A stretch of 64,000 nt of DNA from Streptomyces sp. L2 (GTDB taxonomy: Bacteria; Actinomycetota; Actinomycetes; Streptomycetales; Streptomycetaceae): contig NZ_QBDT01000001.1 in NCBI RefSeq assembly GCF_004124325.1, positions 3,472,001 through 3,536,000 on the forward strand. The letters are read 5' to 3'. The notes under the pieces are model-generated. The model saw only the letters and a list, made by a program, of their open reading frames with translations, did no database searches and was not told where the DNA came from. The first letter of the stretch is position 1. Each line of letters opens with the position of its first letter. Shown one piece after another: positions 45,163 through 52,421 of this stretch. A program made the position numbers and the translations under genes.

Positions 45163-45912
45163 GTGCAGGACGTTTTCCGGCCGGTCGTCGGCGCCGCGCG
45201 CGGCCGCCTGCTGAGCGCCTTCGGGGCGCGGATGCACAGTGCGTACCTCTACGGCTCGATCCCGCGCGGCACCGCGCGCGTGGGGCGCAGCGATCTGGAC
45301 CTGCTGATCGCACTCCGGGAGGAGCCCGGCGACGGCGACCGTAAGGCCGTACGGGATCTCGGTACCGCCCTCGACGCGGAGTTCCCGCAGATCGACGGGG
45401 TCGGCGTACTGCTGGAGAGCCGCGACCGGCTGCTGAGCGAGCGGGAGACGTACGACCTCGGATGGTTCGTGGCCTGCCTGTGCACGCCCCTCCTCGGGGA
45501 GGACCTCGCCGAGTGCCTGCCCCGCTACCGGCCCGACTCCCTGCTGGCCCGCGAGACCAACGGCGACCTCGCCCTCGTGCTCCCCCGCTGGCGCGACCGT
45601 GTCGCGTGTGCGGCCGGCACCGAGGAGGCCCGCAGGCCCCTGGTCCGCTTCATGTCCCGGCACCTGGTCCGCACCGGCTTCACGCTCGTCATGCCCCGCT
45701 GGCGGGGCTGGACCAGTGATCTGCGGGAGATGGCGGAGGTGTTCGGCGCGTACTACCCGGAGCGGGCGGACCGGATGCGCGCGGCCGCCGAGTACGGCTG
45801 CGAGCCGGTCGGCGACCCGGACGTCCTGCGGTGCTACGTCGACGACCTCGGGCCGTGGCTGGCGCGGGAGTACGCGCGCGTGCACGGCGTGAAGGCAGCG
45901 AGGCCCGCATAG
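45163..45912 (+). CDS. Nucleotidyltransferase-domain protein (aminoglycoside adenylyltransferase-like)
   Basis: 249 residues from GTG 45163. Pol-beta-type nucleotidyltransferase signature YLYGSIPRGTARVGRSDLDLLIAL, with the G-S and D-x-D that bind nucleotide and metals, and a third acidic candidate in FPQIDGVGVLL. The C-terminal part is helical, as in ANT-type enzymes, but resistance cannot be inferred. The start is uncertain: the frame is open far upstream, but homologues that I remember begin at about this point, and GGGAGGG lies 13 bases before the GTG. Confidence 0.75.
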   Translation: MQDVFRPVVGAARGRLLSAFGARMHSAYLYGSIPRGTARVGRSDLDLLIALREEPGDGDRKAVRDLGTALDAEFPQIDGVGVLLESRDRLLSERETYDLGWFVACLCTPLLGEDLAECLPRYRPDSLLARETNGDLALVLPRWRDRVACAAGTEEARRPLVRFMSRHLVRTGFTLVMPRWRGWTSDLREMAEVFGAYYPERADRMRAAAEYGCEPVGDPDVLRCYVDDLGPWLAREYARVHGVKAARPA

Positions 45913-45987
45913 GCGGCGCGCATAGGCGTGCGCGCATAAGGCCTGCACACGCCTGCACAGGCCTTCCGGCGCGGACCGGAGCGCGGA

Positions 45988-46818
45988 CTAGATCAGGCCG
46001 TGCTCGCTCAGGTAGTCCAGTTGTGCGCGTACCGAGAGTTCCGCGGCCGGCCACAGGGAGCGGTCGACGTCGGCGTACACGTGGGCGACGACGTCCTGAG
46101 GGCTGCGGTGGCCGTCCTCCACGGCCGTCTCCACCTGGGCGAGGCGGTGGGCGCGGTGGGCGAGGTAGAACTCGATGGCGCCCTGGGCGTCCTCCAGCAC
46201 CGGCCCGTGGCCCGGCAGCACCGTGTGCACGCCGTCGTCGACGGTCAGGGAGCGCAGCCGCCGCAGGGAGTCCAGGTAGTCGCCCAGACGGCCGTCGGGG
46301 TGCGCCACGAGCGTCGTACCGCGGCCGAGGACGGTGTCGCCGGTCAGCACCGCGCGGTCGGCCGGGAGGTGGAAGCTCAGGGAATCCGCCGTGTGCCCGG
46401 GGGTCGGTACGACCCTCAGCTCCAGGCCGCCGACCCGGATCACGTCCCCCGCGGCCAGGCCCTCGTCTCCGAGGCGCAGCGCCGGGTCGAGGGCACGCAC
46501 GCGTGTACCGGTCAGTTCGGCGAAGCGGGCGGCACCCTCGGCGTGGTCTGGGTGACCGTGGGTGAGCAGGGTGAGGGCGACCCGCTTGCCGGAGCGCTCG
46601 GCCGAGTCGACGACGTTCTTCAGGTGTCCCTCGTCCAGCGGGCCGGGATCGATGACCACGGCCAGGTCGGAGCCGGGTTCGGAGACGATCCAGGTGTTGG
46701 TGCCGTCCAGGGTCATGGCGGAGGCGTTGGGCGCGAGGACGTTGACGGCGCGTTCGGTGGCGGGGCCGGAGAGGACCCCGCCCCGCGGCTGCCCGGGCAG
46801 ATCGGCGGCGGCGGTCAT
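45988..46818 (-). CDS. Metallo-beta-lactamase-fold hydrolase
   Basis: 276 residues. Zinc motif [14 protein letters not shown], then [26 protein letters not shown] and [12 protein letters not shown] give the HxHxDH, H, D and H ligands. The C-terminal 60 residues form a winged-helix-like domain ([21 protein letters not shown]), as in LACTB2/RNase-like members. Its ATG overlaps the upstream Nudix stop by four bases, so the pair is translationally coupled. Confidence 0.9.
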   Translation of the reverse strand: MTAAADLPGQPRGGVLSGPATERAVNVLAPNASAMTLDGTNTWIVSEPGSDLAVVIDPGPLDEGHLKNVVDSAERSGKRVALTLLTHGHPDHAEGAARFAELTGTRVRALDPALRLGDEGLAAGDVIRVGGLELRVVPTPGHTADSLSFHLPADRAVLTGDTVLGRGTTLVAHPDGRLGDYLDSLRRLRSLTVDDGVHTVLPGHGPVLEDAQGAIEFYLAHRAHRLAQVETAVEDGHRSPQDVVAHVYADVDRSLWPAAELSVRAQLDYLSEHGLI

Positions 46819-47798
46819 GCGGGGCCTCCACCGGTGCTTGGGGTGCGCGGGGTGCCCGGAGCGGCCGGGGACGCGGCGGGCGATGCGGTGGGTGACGCGG
46901 TGCCCGGCGTGGTCGGGGGCGCGGCGGGCGATGCGGTGCCCAGCGTGGTCGGGATGTGCTTGGTGAACTCGTCGTGGCCCGGCCAGGACAGCACGATCTC
47001 GCCGTCCACCAGGCGGGCGCCGGCGATCACCGGGGTCATGTCGCGCGCGAGGGCGGCGGCCAGCGCCTCGGCGCCGGTGGCGTACGGCAGGAGCTGGCGC
47101 AGGGTGGCGATGGTGGGCGGCATCATCAGCAGCTCGCCCTTGTCGTACCCGGCGGCGGCCTCCTCGGGCCGGATCCACACCGTGCGGTCGGCCTCCGTGG
47201 AGGCGTTGCGGGTGCGCTGCCCCTCGGGGAGGGCGGCCACGAAGAACCAGGTGTCGTAGCGGCGGGCCTCGAACTCCGGGGTGATCCAGCGGGTCCAGGC
47301 ACCCAGCAGGTCGGAGCGGAGCACCAGCCCGCGGCGGTCCAGGAACTCCGCGAAGGACAGCTCGCGCGCGACCAGGGCGGCGCGGTCGGCCTCCCAGTCG
47401 TCGCCGGTGGTGTCGCCGACGACCGAGGCCGCGTCGGGCCCGGCGAGCAGGACGCCCGCCTCCTCGTACGTCTCCCGGACGGCCGCGCAGACGATCGCCT
47501 GGGCGCCGGCCTCGTCGACACCGAGCCGCTCGGCCCACCACGCGCGCGTGGGGCCCGCCCAGCGAACGGTGTGGTCGTCGTCGCGCGAGTCGACCCCGCC
47601 GCCGGGGTACGCGTACGCGCCCCCCGCGAAGGCCATGGAGGCGCGTCTGCGCAGCATGTGGACGACCGGGCCGGCGTCGGTGTCCTTCAGGAGCAGCACG
47701 GTGGCCGCGCGCCTCGGGGACACCGGAGTGAGGGTGCCGTCCGCGAGCGCGCGAATGCGGTCCGGCCACTCCGGTGGATACCACTGCCCATTCGCCAT
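46815..47798 (-). CDS. Nudix hydrolase
   Basis: 327 residues. [21 protein letters not shown] opens the Nudix box, interrupted by about 30 residues ([20 protein letters not shown]) before the catalytic helix [14 protein letters not shown]; this split box is characteristic of the RNA-decapping-like or acyl-CoA-type Nudix group in actinobacteria. The C-terminal 45 residues are a low-complexity Ala/Pro/Thr tail ([20 protein letters not shown]). Coupled to the metallo-beta-lactamase-fold gene. Confidence 0.88.
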   Translation of the reverse strand: MANGQWYPPEWPDRIRALADGTLTPVSPRRAATVLLLKDTDAGPVVHMLRRRASMAFAGGAYAYPGGGVDSRDDDHTVRWAGPTRAWWAERLGVDEAGAQAIVCAAVRETYEEAGVLLAGPDAASVVGDTTGDDWEADRAALVARELSFAEFLDRRGLVLRSDLLGAWTRWITPEFEARRYDTWFFVAALPEGQRTRNASTEADRTVWIRPEEAAAGYDKGELLMMPPTIATLRQLLPYATGAEALAAALARDMTPVIAGARLVDGEIVLSWPGHDEFTKHIPTTLGTASPAAPPTTPGTASPTASPAASPAAPGTPRTPSTGGGPA

Positions 47799-48248
47799 GG
47801 CCGGAGGCTATCCCGAGTAGGGCGAATGTTCGAGAGGTGCCCGAGGTCAGCGGGACGAGGGCGGCCCTGTGGCGCCTCGCCAGGCCGCCTCGACCGCACC
47901 GCCCCAGGGTGGTCCCGGTGGTCCCGGTGGTCCCGGTGGTCCCGGTGGTCCCGGTGGTCCCGGTGGTCCCGGTGGTCCCGGTGGTCCCGGTGGTCCCGGT
48001 GGTCCCGGTGGTCCCGGTGGTCCCGGTGGTCCCGGTGAGCCCTGTGGTCCCGGTGAGCCCTGTGGTCCCGGCCATGTCGTACGGCACCGGGTCGCCGAGC
48101 CTCGGCCATACGACAGAAAACGCGACCCTCGCGGGCGCAGGGCGCGCCGACAGGCCCACCCCGCCGAACCGCCTGCGGGATCCAGCACCAGCACCAGCGA
48201 CGGGTCCGCTCGTCGGCGGCCGTCCCCCGGCGGCGCCCCGTCCGCCGG
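47799..48248. other. Intergenic region carrying a 9-bp minisatellite
   Basis: 450 bases between two leftward genes. Apart from the repeat at 47908-48069, it holds GC-rich DNA without a supported gene. The Nudix promoter should lie close to 47800-47880, so the repeat begins about 110 bp upstream of that gene's start. Confidence 0.6.
47908..48069. repeat. 9-bp minisatellite GGTGGTCCC, 14 perfect plus 4 variant units
   Basis: GGTGGTCCC is repeated 14 times without a mismatch (47908-48033) and then as alternating GGTGAGCCC and TGTGGTCCC (four units to 48069). The period is a multiple of three, so every frame stays open: Gly-Gly-Pro on the plus strand, Gly-Thr-Thr on the minus strand. Perfect copies imply recent expansion and possible length variation between strains. 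Confidence 0.95.
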
Positions 48249-48713
48249 CTACTGCGCCAGTTCCACCTGGATCTCGACCTCCACCGGGGAGTCCAGCGGC
48301 AGCACCGCCACGCCGACCGCGCTGCGCGCGTGGACGCCCTTGTCGCCGAGGACCTCGCCGAGGAGTTCGCTGGCGCCGTTGATGACGCCGGACTGTCCGC
48401 TGAAGTCGGTCGCCGAGGCGACGAAGCCGACGACCTTCACCACGCGCGCGACGCGGTCCAGGTCACCGGCGACGGACTTGACGGCGGCCAGTGCGTTCAG
48501 CGCGCAGGTGCGGGCCAGGTCCTTGGCCTCTTCCGGCGTGACCTCGGCGCCCACCTTGCCGGTCACCGGCAGCTTGCCCTCGACCATCGGCAGCTGCCCG
48601 GAGGTGTAGACGTACACCCCGGAGCGCACGGCGGGCTGGTACGCGGCCAGCGGCGGTACGACCTCGGGCAGGGTCAGACCCAGTTCGGCCAGCTTGGCCT
48701 CGACCGCGCTCAT
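48249..48713 (-). CDS. RidA family protein
   Basis: 154 residues. RidA/YjgF fold: [47 protein letters not shown], and the C-terminal [25 protein letters not shown]. The usual active-site Arg-Glu pair is partly changed ([20 protein letters not shown]), as in the second RidA subgroup. Canonical members deaminate reactive enamine/imine intermediates. Its ATG overlaps the DUF4177 stop by four bases. Confidence 0.88.
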   Translation of the reverse strand: MSAVEAKLAELGLTLPEVVPPLAAYQPAVRSGVYVYTSGQLPMVEGKLPVTGKVGAEVTPEEAKDLARTCALNALAAVKSVAGDLDRVARVVKVVGFVASATDFSGQSGVINGASELLGEVLGDKGVHARSAVGVAVLPLDSPVEVEIQVELAQ

Positions 48714-48871
48714 GCCTGCTTCTCCCGCTTCAGGTAGGCGACCAGCTGCTCGGGGTTGTTGGGCCCGGGCACGACCTGGACGAGCTCCCAGCCGTCCTCG
48801 CCCCAGGTGTCCAGAATCTGCTTCGTGGCGTGGACGAGCAGCGGCACCGTCGCGTATTCCCATTTGCTCAT
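48710..48871 (-). CDS. Small DUF4177 protein, 53 residues
   Basis: Reads MSKWEYATVPLLVHATKQIL, then DTWGEDGWELVQVVPGPNN and YLKREKQA. The KWEYATVPL and GWELVQVVP elements are the DUF4177 pattern, a small beta-alpha-beta protein. Its stop overlaps the start of the RidA gene (ATGA), so the two form a coupled pair. Function unknown. Confidence 0.85.
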   Translation of the reverse strand: MSKWEYATVPLLVHATKQILDTWGEDGWELVQVVPGPNNPEQLVAYLKREKQA

Positions 48872-49020
48872 GTGGCCGACTGTATCCGCTGTCGGTGGCC
48901 GTCCCGTGGCCGACTTCCGCCGCCCCCGCCCACGCGACGGAACCCCTGTCGGCCGGGCATGTGACCGACCCCGCCCCCTGTTTGTCCACAGCCTGCCACG
49001 TGACTGTCGGCCGGACTGGT

Positions 49021-49026
49021 TAGGCT
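49021..49026 (+). promoter_or_regulatory. Candidate -10 box for leaderless ArsA-like gene
   Basis: TAGGCT followed by seven bases and the GTG start at 49034, the usual layout for leaderless Streptomyces transcripts. No good -35 is evident. Confidence 0.4.
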
Positions 49027-49033
49027 CGATGAC

Positions 49034-50011
49034 GTGAGCAGGCTCCAGGTCGTCAGCGGCAAGGGCGGGACCGGAAAGACGACGGTCGCCGCCGCCCTCG
49101 CGCTGGCCCTCGCGACCGAGGGGAAGCGGACGCTTCTCGTCGAGGTGGAGGGCCGGCAGGGCATCGCACAGCTATTCGAGACCGAGGCGCTGCCCTACGA
49201 GGAGCGGAAGATCGCGGTCGCTCCCGGGGGCGGCGAGGTGTACGCCCTCGCCATCGATCCCGAACTGGCCCTTCTGGACTACCTCCAGATGTTCTACAAG
49301 CTCGGCGGCGCGGGCAGAGCCCTGAAGAAGCTCGGCGCGATCGACTTCGCCACCACGGTCGCGCCGGGCCTGCGGGACGTCCTGCTGACCGGCAAGGCGT
49401 GCGAGGCGGTGCGCCGCAAGGACCGCGCGGGCCGGTTCGCGTACGACTACGTGGTGATGGACGCCCCGCCGACCGGCCGCATCACCCGCTTTCTGAACGT
49501 CAACGACGAGGTGGCGGGCCTCGCGAAGATCGGCCCGATACACAATCAGGCGCAGGCCGTGATGCGGGTGCTGAAGTCCGAGGAGACGGCGGTCCACCTG
49601 GTGACGCTGCTGGAGGAGATGCCCGTCCAGGAGACCGCCGACGGCATCGCGGAGCTCCGCGCGGCGCGGCTTCCGGTGGGCCGTGTCGTGGTCAACATGG
49701 TCCGGCCGGAGGTGTTGGACGCGGCCGATCTGGAACTCGTACGGACCGCGACTCGTTCTTCGGTGGCACAGGCACTGTCCGCCGCCGGCCTGGGCGGGGC
49801 GCGGCGGGGCGGGAACGCCGAGCGGCTGGTGGACCCGCTGCTGGAGCAGGCCGCGGAGTACGGCGCGCGGTTCGCGCTGGAGCAGGAGCAGCGCGCGGTC
49901 CTCGGCGAGCTGGACCTGCCGCTGCACGAACTGCCGTTGCTCGCCGAGGGCATCGACCTGGCGGGCCTGTTCGAACTCGCCACCGAGTTGCGGAAGCAGG
50001 GGTTGTCATGA
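49034..50011 (+). CDS. ArsA/Get3-like ATPase, first of a pair
   Basis: 325 residues from GTG 49034. VVSGKGGTGKTTVAAALALALA is the deviant Walker A (signature Lys before GGTGK), with the second lysine, and YDYVVMDAPPTGRITRFL the Walker B/switch II. It is shorter than arsenite ATPases and lacks their metal-binding cysteines, so arsenite transport is unlikely. In actinobacteria this pair of ATPases is conserved next to wblA. Its stop overlaps the next gene (ATGA). Confidence 0.9.
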   Translation: MSRLQVVSGKGGTGKTTVAAALALALATEGKRTLLVEVEGRQGIAQLFETEALPYEERKIAVAPGGGEVYALAIDPELALLDYLQMFYKLGGAGRALKKLGAIDFATTVAPGLRDVLLTGKACEAVRRKDRAGRFAYDYVVMDAPPTGRITRFLNVNDEVAGLAKIGPIHNQAQAVMRVLKSEETAVHLVTLLEEMPVQETADGIAELRAARLPVGRVVVNMVRPEVLDAADLELVRTATRSSVAQALSAAGLGGARRGGNAERLVDPLLEQAAEYGARFALEQEQRAVLGELDLPLHELPLLAEGIDLAGLFELATELRKQGLS

Positions 50012-51453
50012 GTCCGGACCCGGCCGAGGCACAGGGACAGCCGGCACAGGGGCAGCCGGCACAGGGACAGCCGGCACAGGGGCAACCCGATGGCCAGAAC
50101 CGGGCCGACGGCGGGGCGCCGACGGTCGGCCGGGAGCAGGCCGACGGGCAAGAGCCGGCCGACGGCCAGGAGCAGACGCGGCACTCCCTCTCACCCGCGC
50201 GCGTGCTCGACGTCGATCCGCTGCTGGACGACCTGAATACCCGGATCGTCGTGTGCTGCGGCTCGGGTGGCGTCGGCAAGACGACGACGGCGGCGGCGCT
50301 GGGCCTGCGCGCGGCCGAGCGCGGCCGGAAGGTGGTCGTCCTCACCATCGATCCGGCCCGCAGGCTCGCCCAGTCGATGGGCATCGACTCGCTCGACAAC
50401 GTGCCGCGCCGGGTGAAGGGCACCGAGAGCGACGGCGAACTGCACGCCATGATGCTCGACATGAAGCGCACGTTCGACGAGGTCGTCGAGGCGCACGCGG
50501 ACCCCGAGCGGGCGGCCGCGATCCTGGCCAACCCCTTCTACCAGTCGCTCTCCGCGGGCTTCGCCGGCACGCAGGAGTACATGGCGATGGAGAAGCTGGG
50601 TCAGCTGCGGGCCCGGGACGAGTGGGACCTGATCGTGGTGGACACCCCGCCGTCCCGCTCGGCGCTGGACTTCCTGGACGCGCCCAAGCGGCTCGGCTCG
50701 TTCCTGGACGGCCGGCTGATCCGCCTGCTGACCGCTCCGGCGAAGCTCGGCGGCCGCGCGGGCATGGCCTTCCTCAACGTCGGCATGTCGATGATGACCG
50801 GCACGCTGGGCAAGCTGCTCGGCGGTCAGCTGCTGAAGGACGTCCAGACGTTCGTGGCGGCGATGGACACCACGTTCGGTGGGTTCCGTACGCGCGCGGA
50901 CGCCACGTACAAGCTGCTTCAGGCGCCCGGCACGGCGTTCCTGGTGGTGGCGGCCCCGGAGCGGGACGCGCTGCGCGAGGCCGCGTACTTCGTGGAGCGG
51001 CTGGCCGCGGAGAACATGCCCCTCGTGGGGCTGGTGCTCAACCGCGTCCACGGCAGCGGCGCCGAGCGACTGTCGGCCGAGCGGGCACTGGCCGCCGCGG
51101 AAACCCTCGACACGGAAGACGCGGAAGACGCGGAAAATCTTGAGGACCCCCGCATTGTGGATCAGGGGGACGGGAAAGCTGGACTTCGTAACTCCCCTGA
51201 CCCGTCCGGCACTTCACCCGAACCCGACACCACGGAGCGCTCCGTGGAACAGCTCACCGCGGGCCTGCTGAGGCTGCACGCCGAGCGCATGCACCTGCTC
51301 GCCCGCGAGCAGCGCACGCGGGACCGCTTCACCGCCCGCCACCCCGAGGTGGCGGTGGTCGAAGTCCCCGCGCTGCCCGGCGACGTCCACGACCTGGCCG
51401 GCCTGCGGGACATCGGGGCACGCCTGGCGACCGGGGGCGCGCAGGGGTCGTAG
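50008..51453 (+). CDS. ArsA/Get3-like ATPase, second of a pair
   Basis: 481 residues. The first 60 are a low-complexity leader with four tandem AQGQP units (encoded by a 15-bp repeat) and further Gln/Asp/Gly. Then IVVCCGSGGVGKTTTAAALGLRAA (Walker A; the signature Lys position is Ser/Gly, so it departs from strict ArsA), LTIDPARRLAQSMG (A-loop/switch I) and DLIVVDTPPSRSALDFLDAP (Walker B). A 45-residue acidic insert (EDAEDAENLEDPR onward) interrupts the C-terminal region. Probably a heterodimer with the product of the first gene; client unknown. Confidence 0.88.
   Translation: MSPDPAEAQGQPAQGQPAQGQPAQGQPDGQNRADGGAPTVGREQADGQEPADGQEQTRHSLSPARVLDVDPLLDDLNTRIVVCCGSGGVGKTTTAAALGLRAAERGRKVVVLTIDPARRLAQSMGIDSLDNVPRRVKGTESDGELHAMMLDMKRTFDEVVEAHADPERAAAILANPFYQSLSAGFAGTQEYMAMEKLGQLRARDEWDLIVVDTPPSRSALDFLDAPKRLGSFLDGRLIRLLTAPAKLGGRAGMAFLNVGMSMMTGTLGKLLGGQLLKDVQTFVAAMDTTFGGFRTRADATYKLLQAPGTAFLVVAAPERDALREAAYFVERLAAENMPLVGLVLNRVHGSGAERLSAERALAAAETLDTEDAEDAENLEDPRIVDQGDGKAGLRNSPDPSGTSPEPDTTERSVEQLTAGLLRLHAERMHLLAREQRTRDRFTARHPEVAVVEVPALPGDVHDLAGLRDIGARLATGGAQGS
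50029..50088 (+). repeat. 15-bp coding tandem repeat, four units
   Basis: Four copies of GCACAGGGACAGCCG (alternating A/G at base 9; last copy more diverged) encode AQGQP repeats at the N-terminus of the second ArsA-like ATPase. Length change here would keep the reading frame. Confidence 0.85.
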
Positions 51454-51532
51454 CCGCAAGCAGGGGTCGTAGCCGGAAGGAGTCCTCGGAAGGAGTCCTC
51501 TCCTCAGCCCTCGACCCTCAGCCCCTCACCCC

Positions 51533-51871
51533 TCAGCCGACCGCCGCGTAGTTCTCGTACACCTCGTCGTTGTCGAGGGGGACGATGCCCATGCCGCGCT
51601 CGTACTCGGAGCGGGCGGTTTCCAGCAGTCTGCGCCACGAGGTCACGGTGGGCCGCCTGCGCAGCAGTGCGCGGCGCTCCCGCTCCGTCATGCCTCCCCA
51701 CACGCCGAACTCAACGCGGTTGTCCAGCGCATCGGCCAGGCATTCGGTACGTACCGGGCATCCGGTGCACACCGCCTTGGCCCTGTTCTGCGCTGCTCCT
51801 TGAACGAACAGTTCATCCGGATCAGTAGTGCGGCAGGCGGCCTGCGCACTCCAGTCGGTTACCCAGCCCAT
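51533..51871 (-). CDS. wblA: WhiB-like regulator WblA
   Basis: 112 residues from ATG 51871 with GGGAGAGGA about ten bases upstream. Four Fe-S cysteines (C13, C35, C38, C44; C-x21-C-x2-C-x5-C), the GVWGGMTERERR turn, and a basic C-terminal helix RRALLRRRPTVTSWRRL. Length and tail (DEVYENYAAVG) match WblA, the pleiotropic regulator needed for aerial-to-spore development and a repressor of antibiotic production. A small run of direct repeats (GGGTCGTAGCCG twice, GGAAGGAGTCCTC twice) lies between it and the ArsA-like gene at 51446-51500. Confidence 0.96.
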   Translation of the reverse strand: MGWVTDWSAQAACRTTDPDELFVQGAAQNRAKAVCTGCPVRTECLADALDNRVEFGVWGGMTERERRALLRRRPTVTSWRRLLETARSEYERGMGIVPLDNDEVYENYAAVG

Positions 51872-52421
51872 ACCGGCGCCGTCCTCTCCCGAATCGAGGC
51901 TCCCCCACGGCGGCAGCGGCATATTCACCGCCGCCAGTTGAGGACGTTACGGAAGGTGGGGGCAGCGCAACACCCCCTTCGGGCCCAATCTTGAATGGCC
52001 CGAACGGACTATGGGTTAGCGGCAGATCACCCGCGGGAGTGAGCTGGCGACATACGCGATCATCCCGGCAAACCGGGACAGCTGTGCTGCGTCACACCGG
52101 ACGCCAGGTGACACACAAGGCGGATTCGGGCACTCGCCTGTGTGAAAGTCGGGGTACTTCCGGAACGATTCGGGGTCGCCGGACGTATTGATACGTGGCC
52201 GCAGTGCTGTGACAGTTGAGAGCAGCTTAGGCCAAGGCCTGCGCGCGTGTCCGGCGAATGAGAACGTAGGCGTCTCCTTTGCCGTGCCGTGACATGCCGT
52301 ACGAGCGGCACTCCGCAGTGCCTGGCAGCCGTACGAGCGGCGCCGGCCGTGACATGCCGTGCGTGCCGCGCCGTACGGCGGCTCCATCGGAACCCCGACA
52401 GGGACGGATTAGGCTGCCCCC
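51872..52421. other. Long divergent wblA / penicillin-binding protein promoter region
   Basis: 550 bases with no convincing gene, less GC-rich in the middle (52100-52230). wblA homologues are known for long regulated upstream regions, and this would be it. From 52286 to 52380 the words CCGTGACATGCCGT (twice) and GCCGTACGAGCGGC (twice) alternate, and TAGGCT at 52410 is a likely -10 for the penicillin-binding protein gene. Confidence 0.55.
52410..52415 (+). promoter_or_regulatory. Candidate -10 box for leaderless PBP transcript
   Basis: TAGGCT followed by six bases and the ATG at 52422. The same hexamer and spacing occur before the ArsA-like gene. No ribosome binding site precedes the ATG, consistent with a leaderless message. 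Confidence 0.45.

Noticed and set aside
47869..48609. Collagen-like Gly-Gly-Pro protein on the plus strand across the 9-bp repeat
   Set aside because: It depends on the repeat for its open frame, has no ribosome site and continues antisense into the RidA gene. I treat the array as non-coding.
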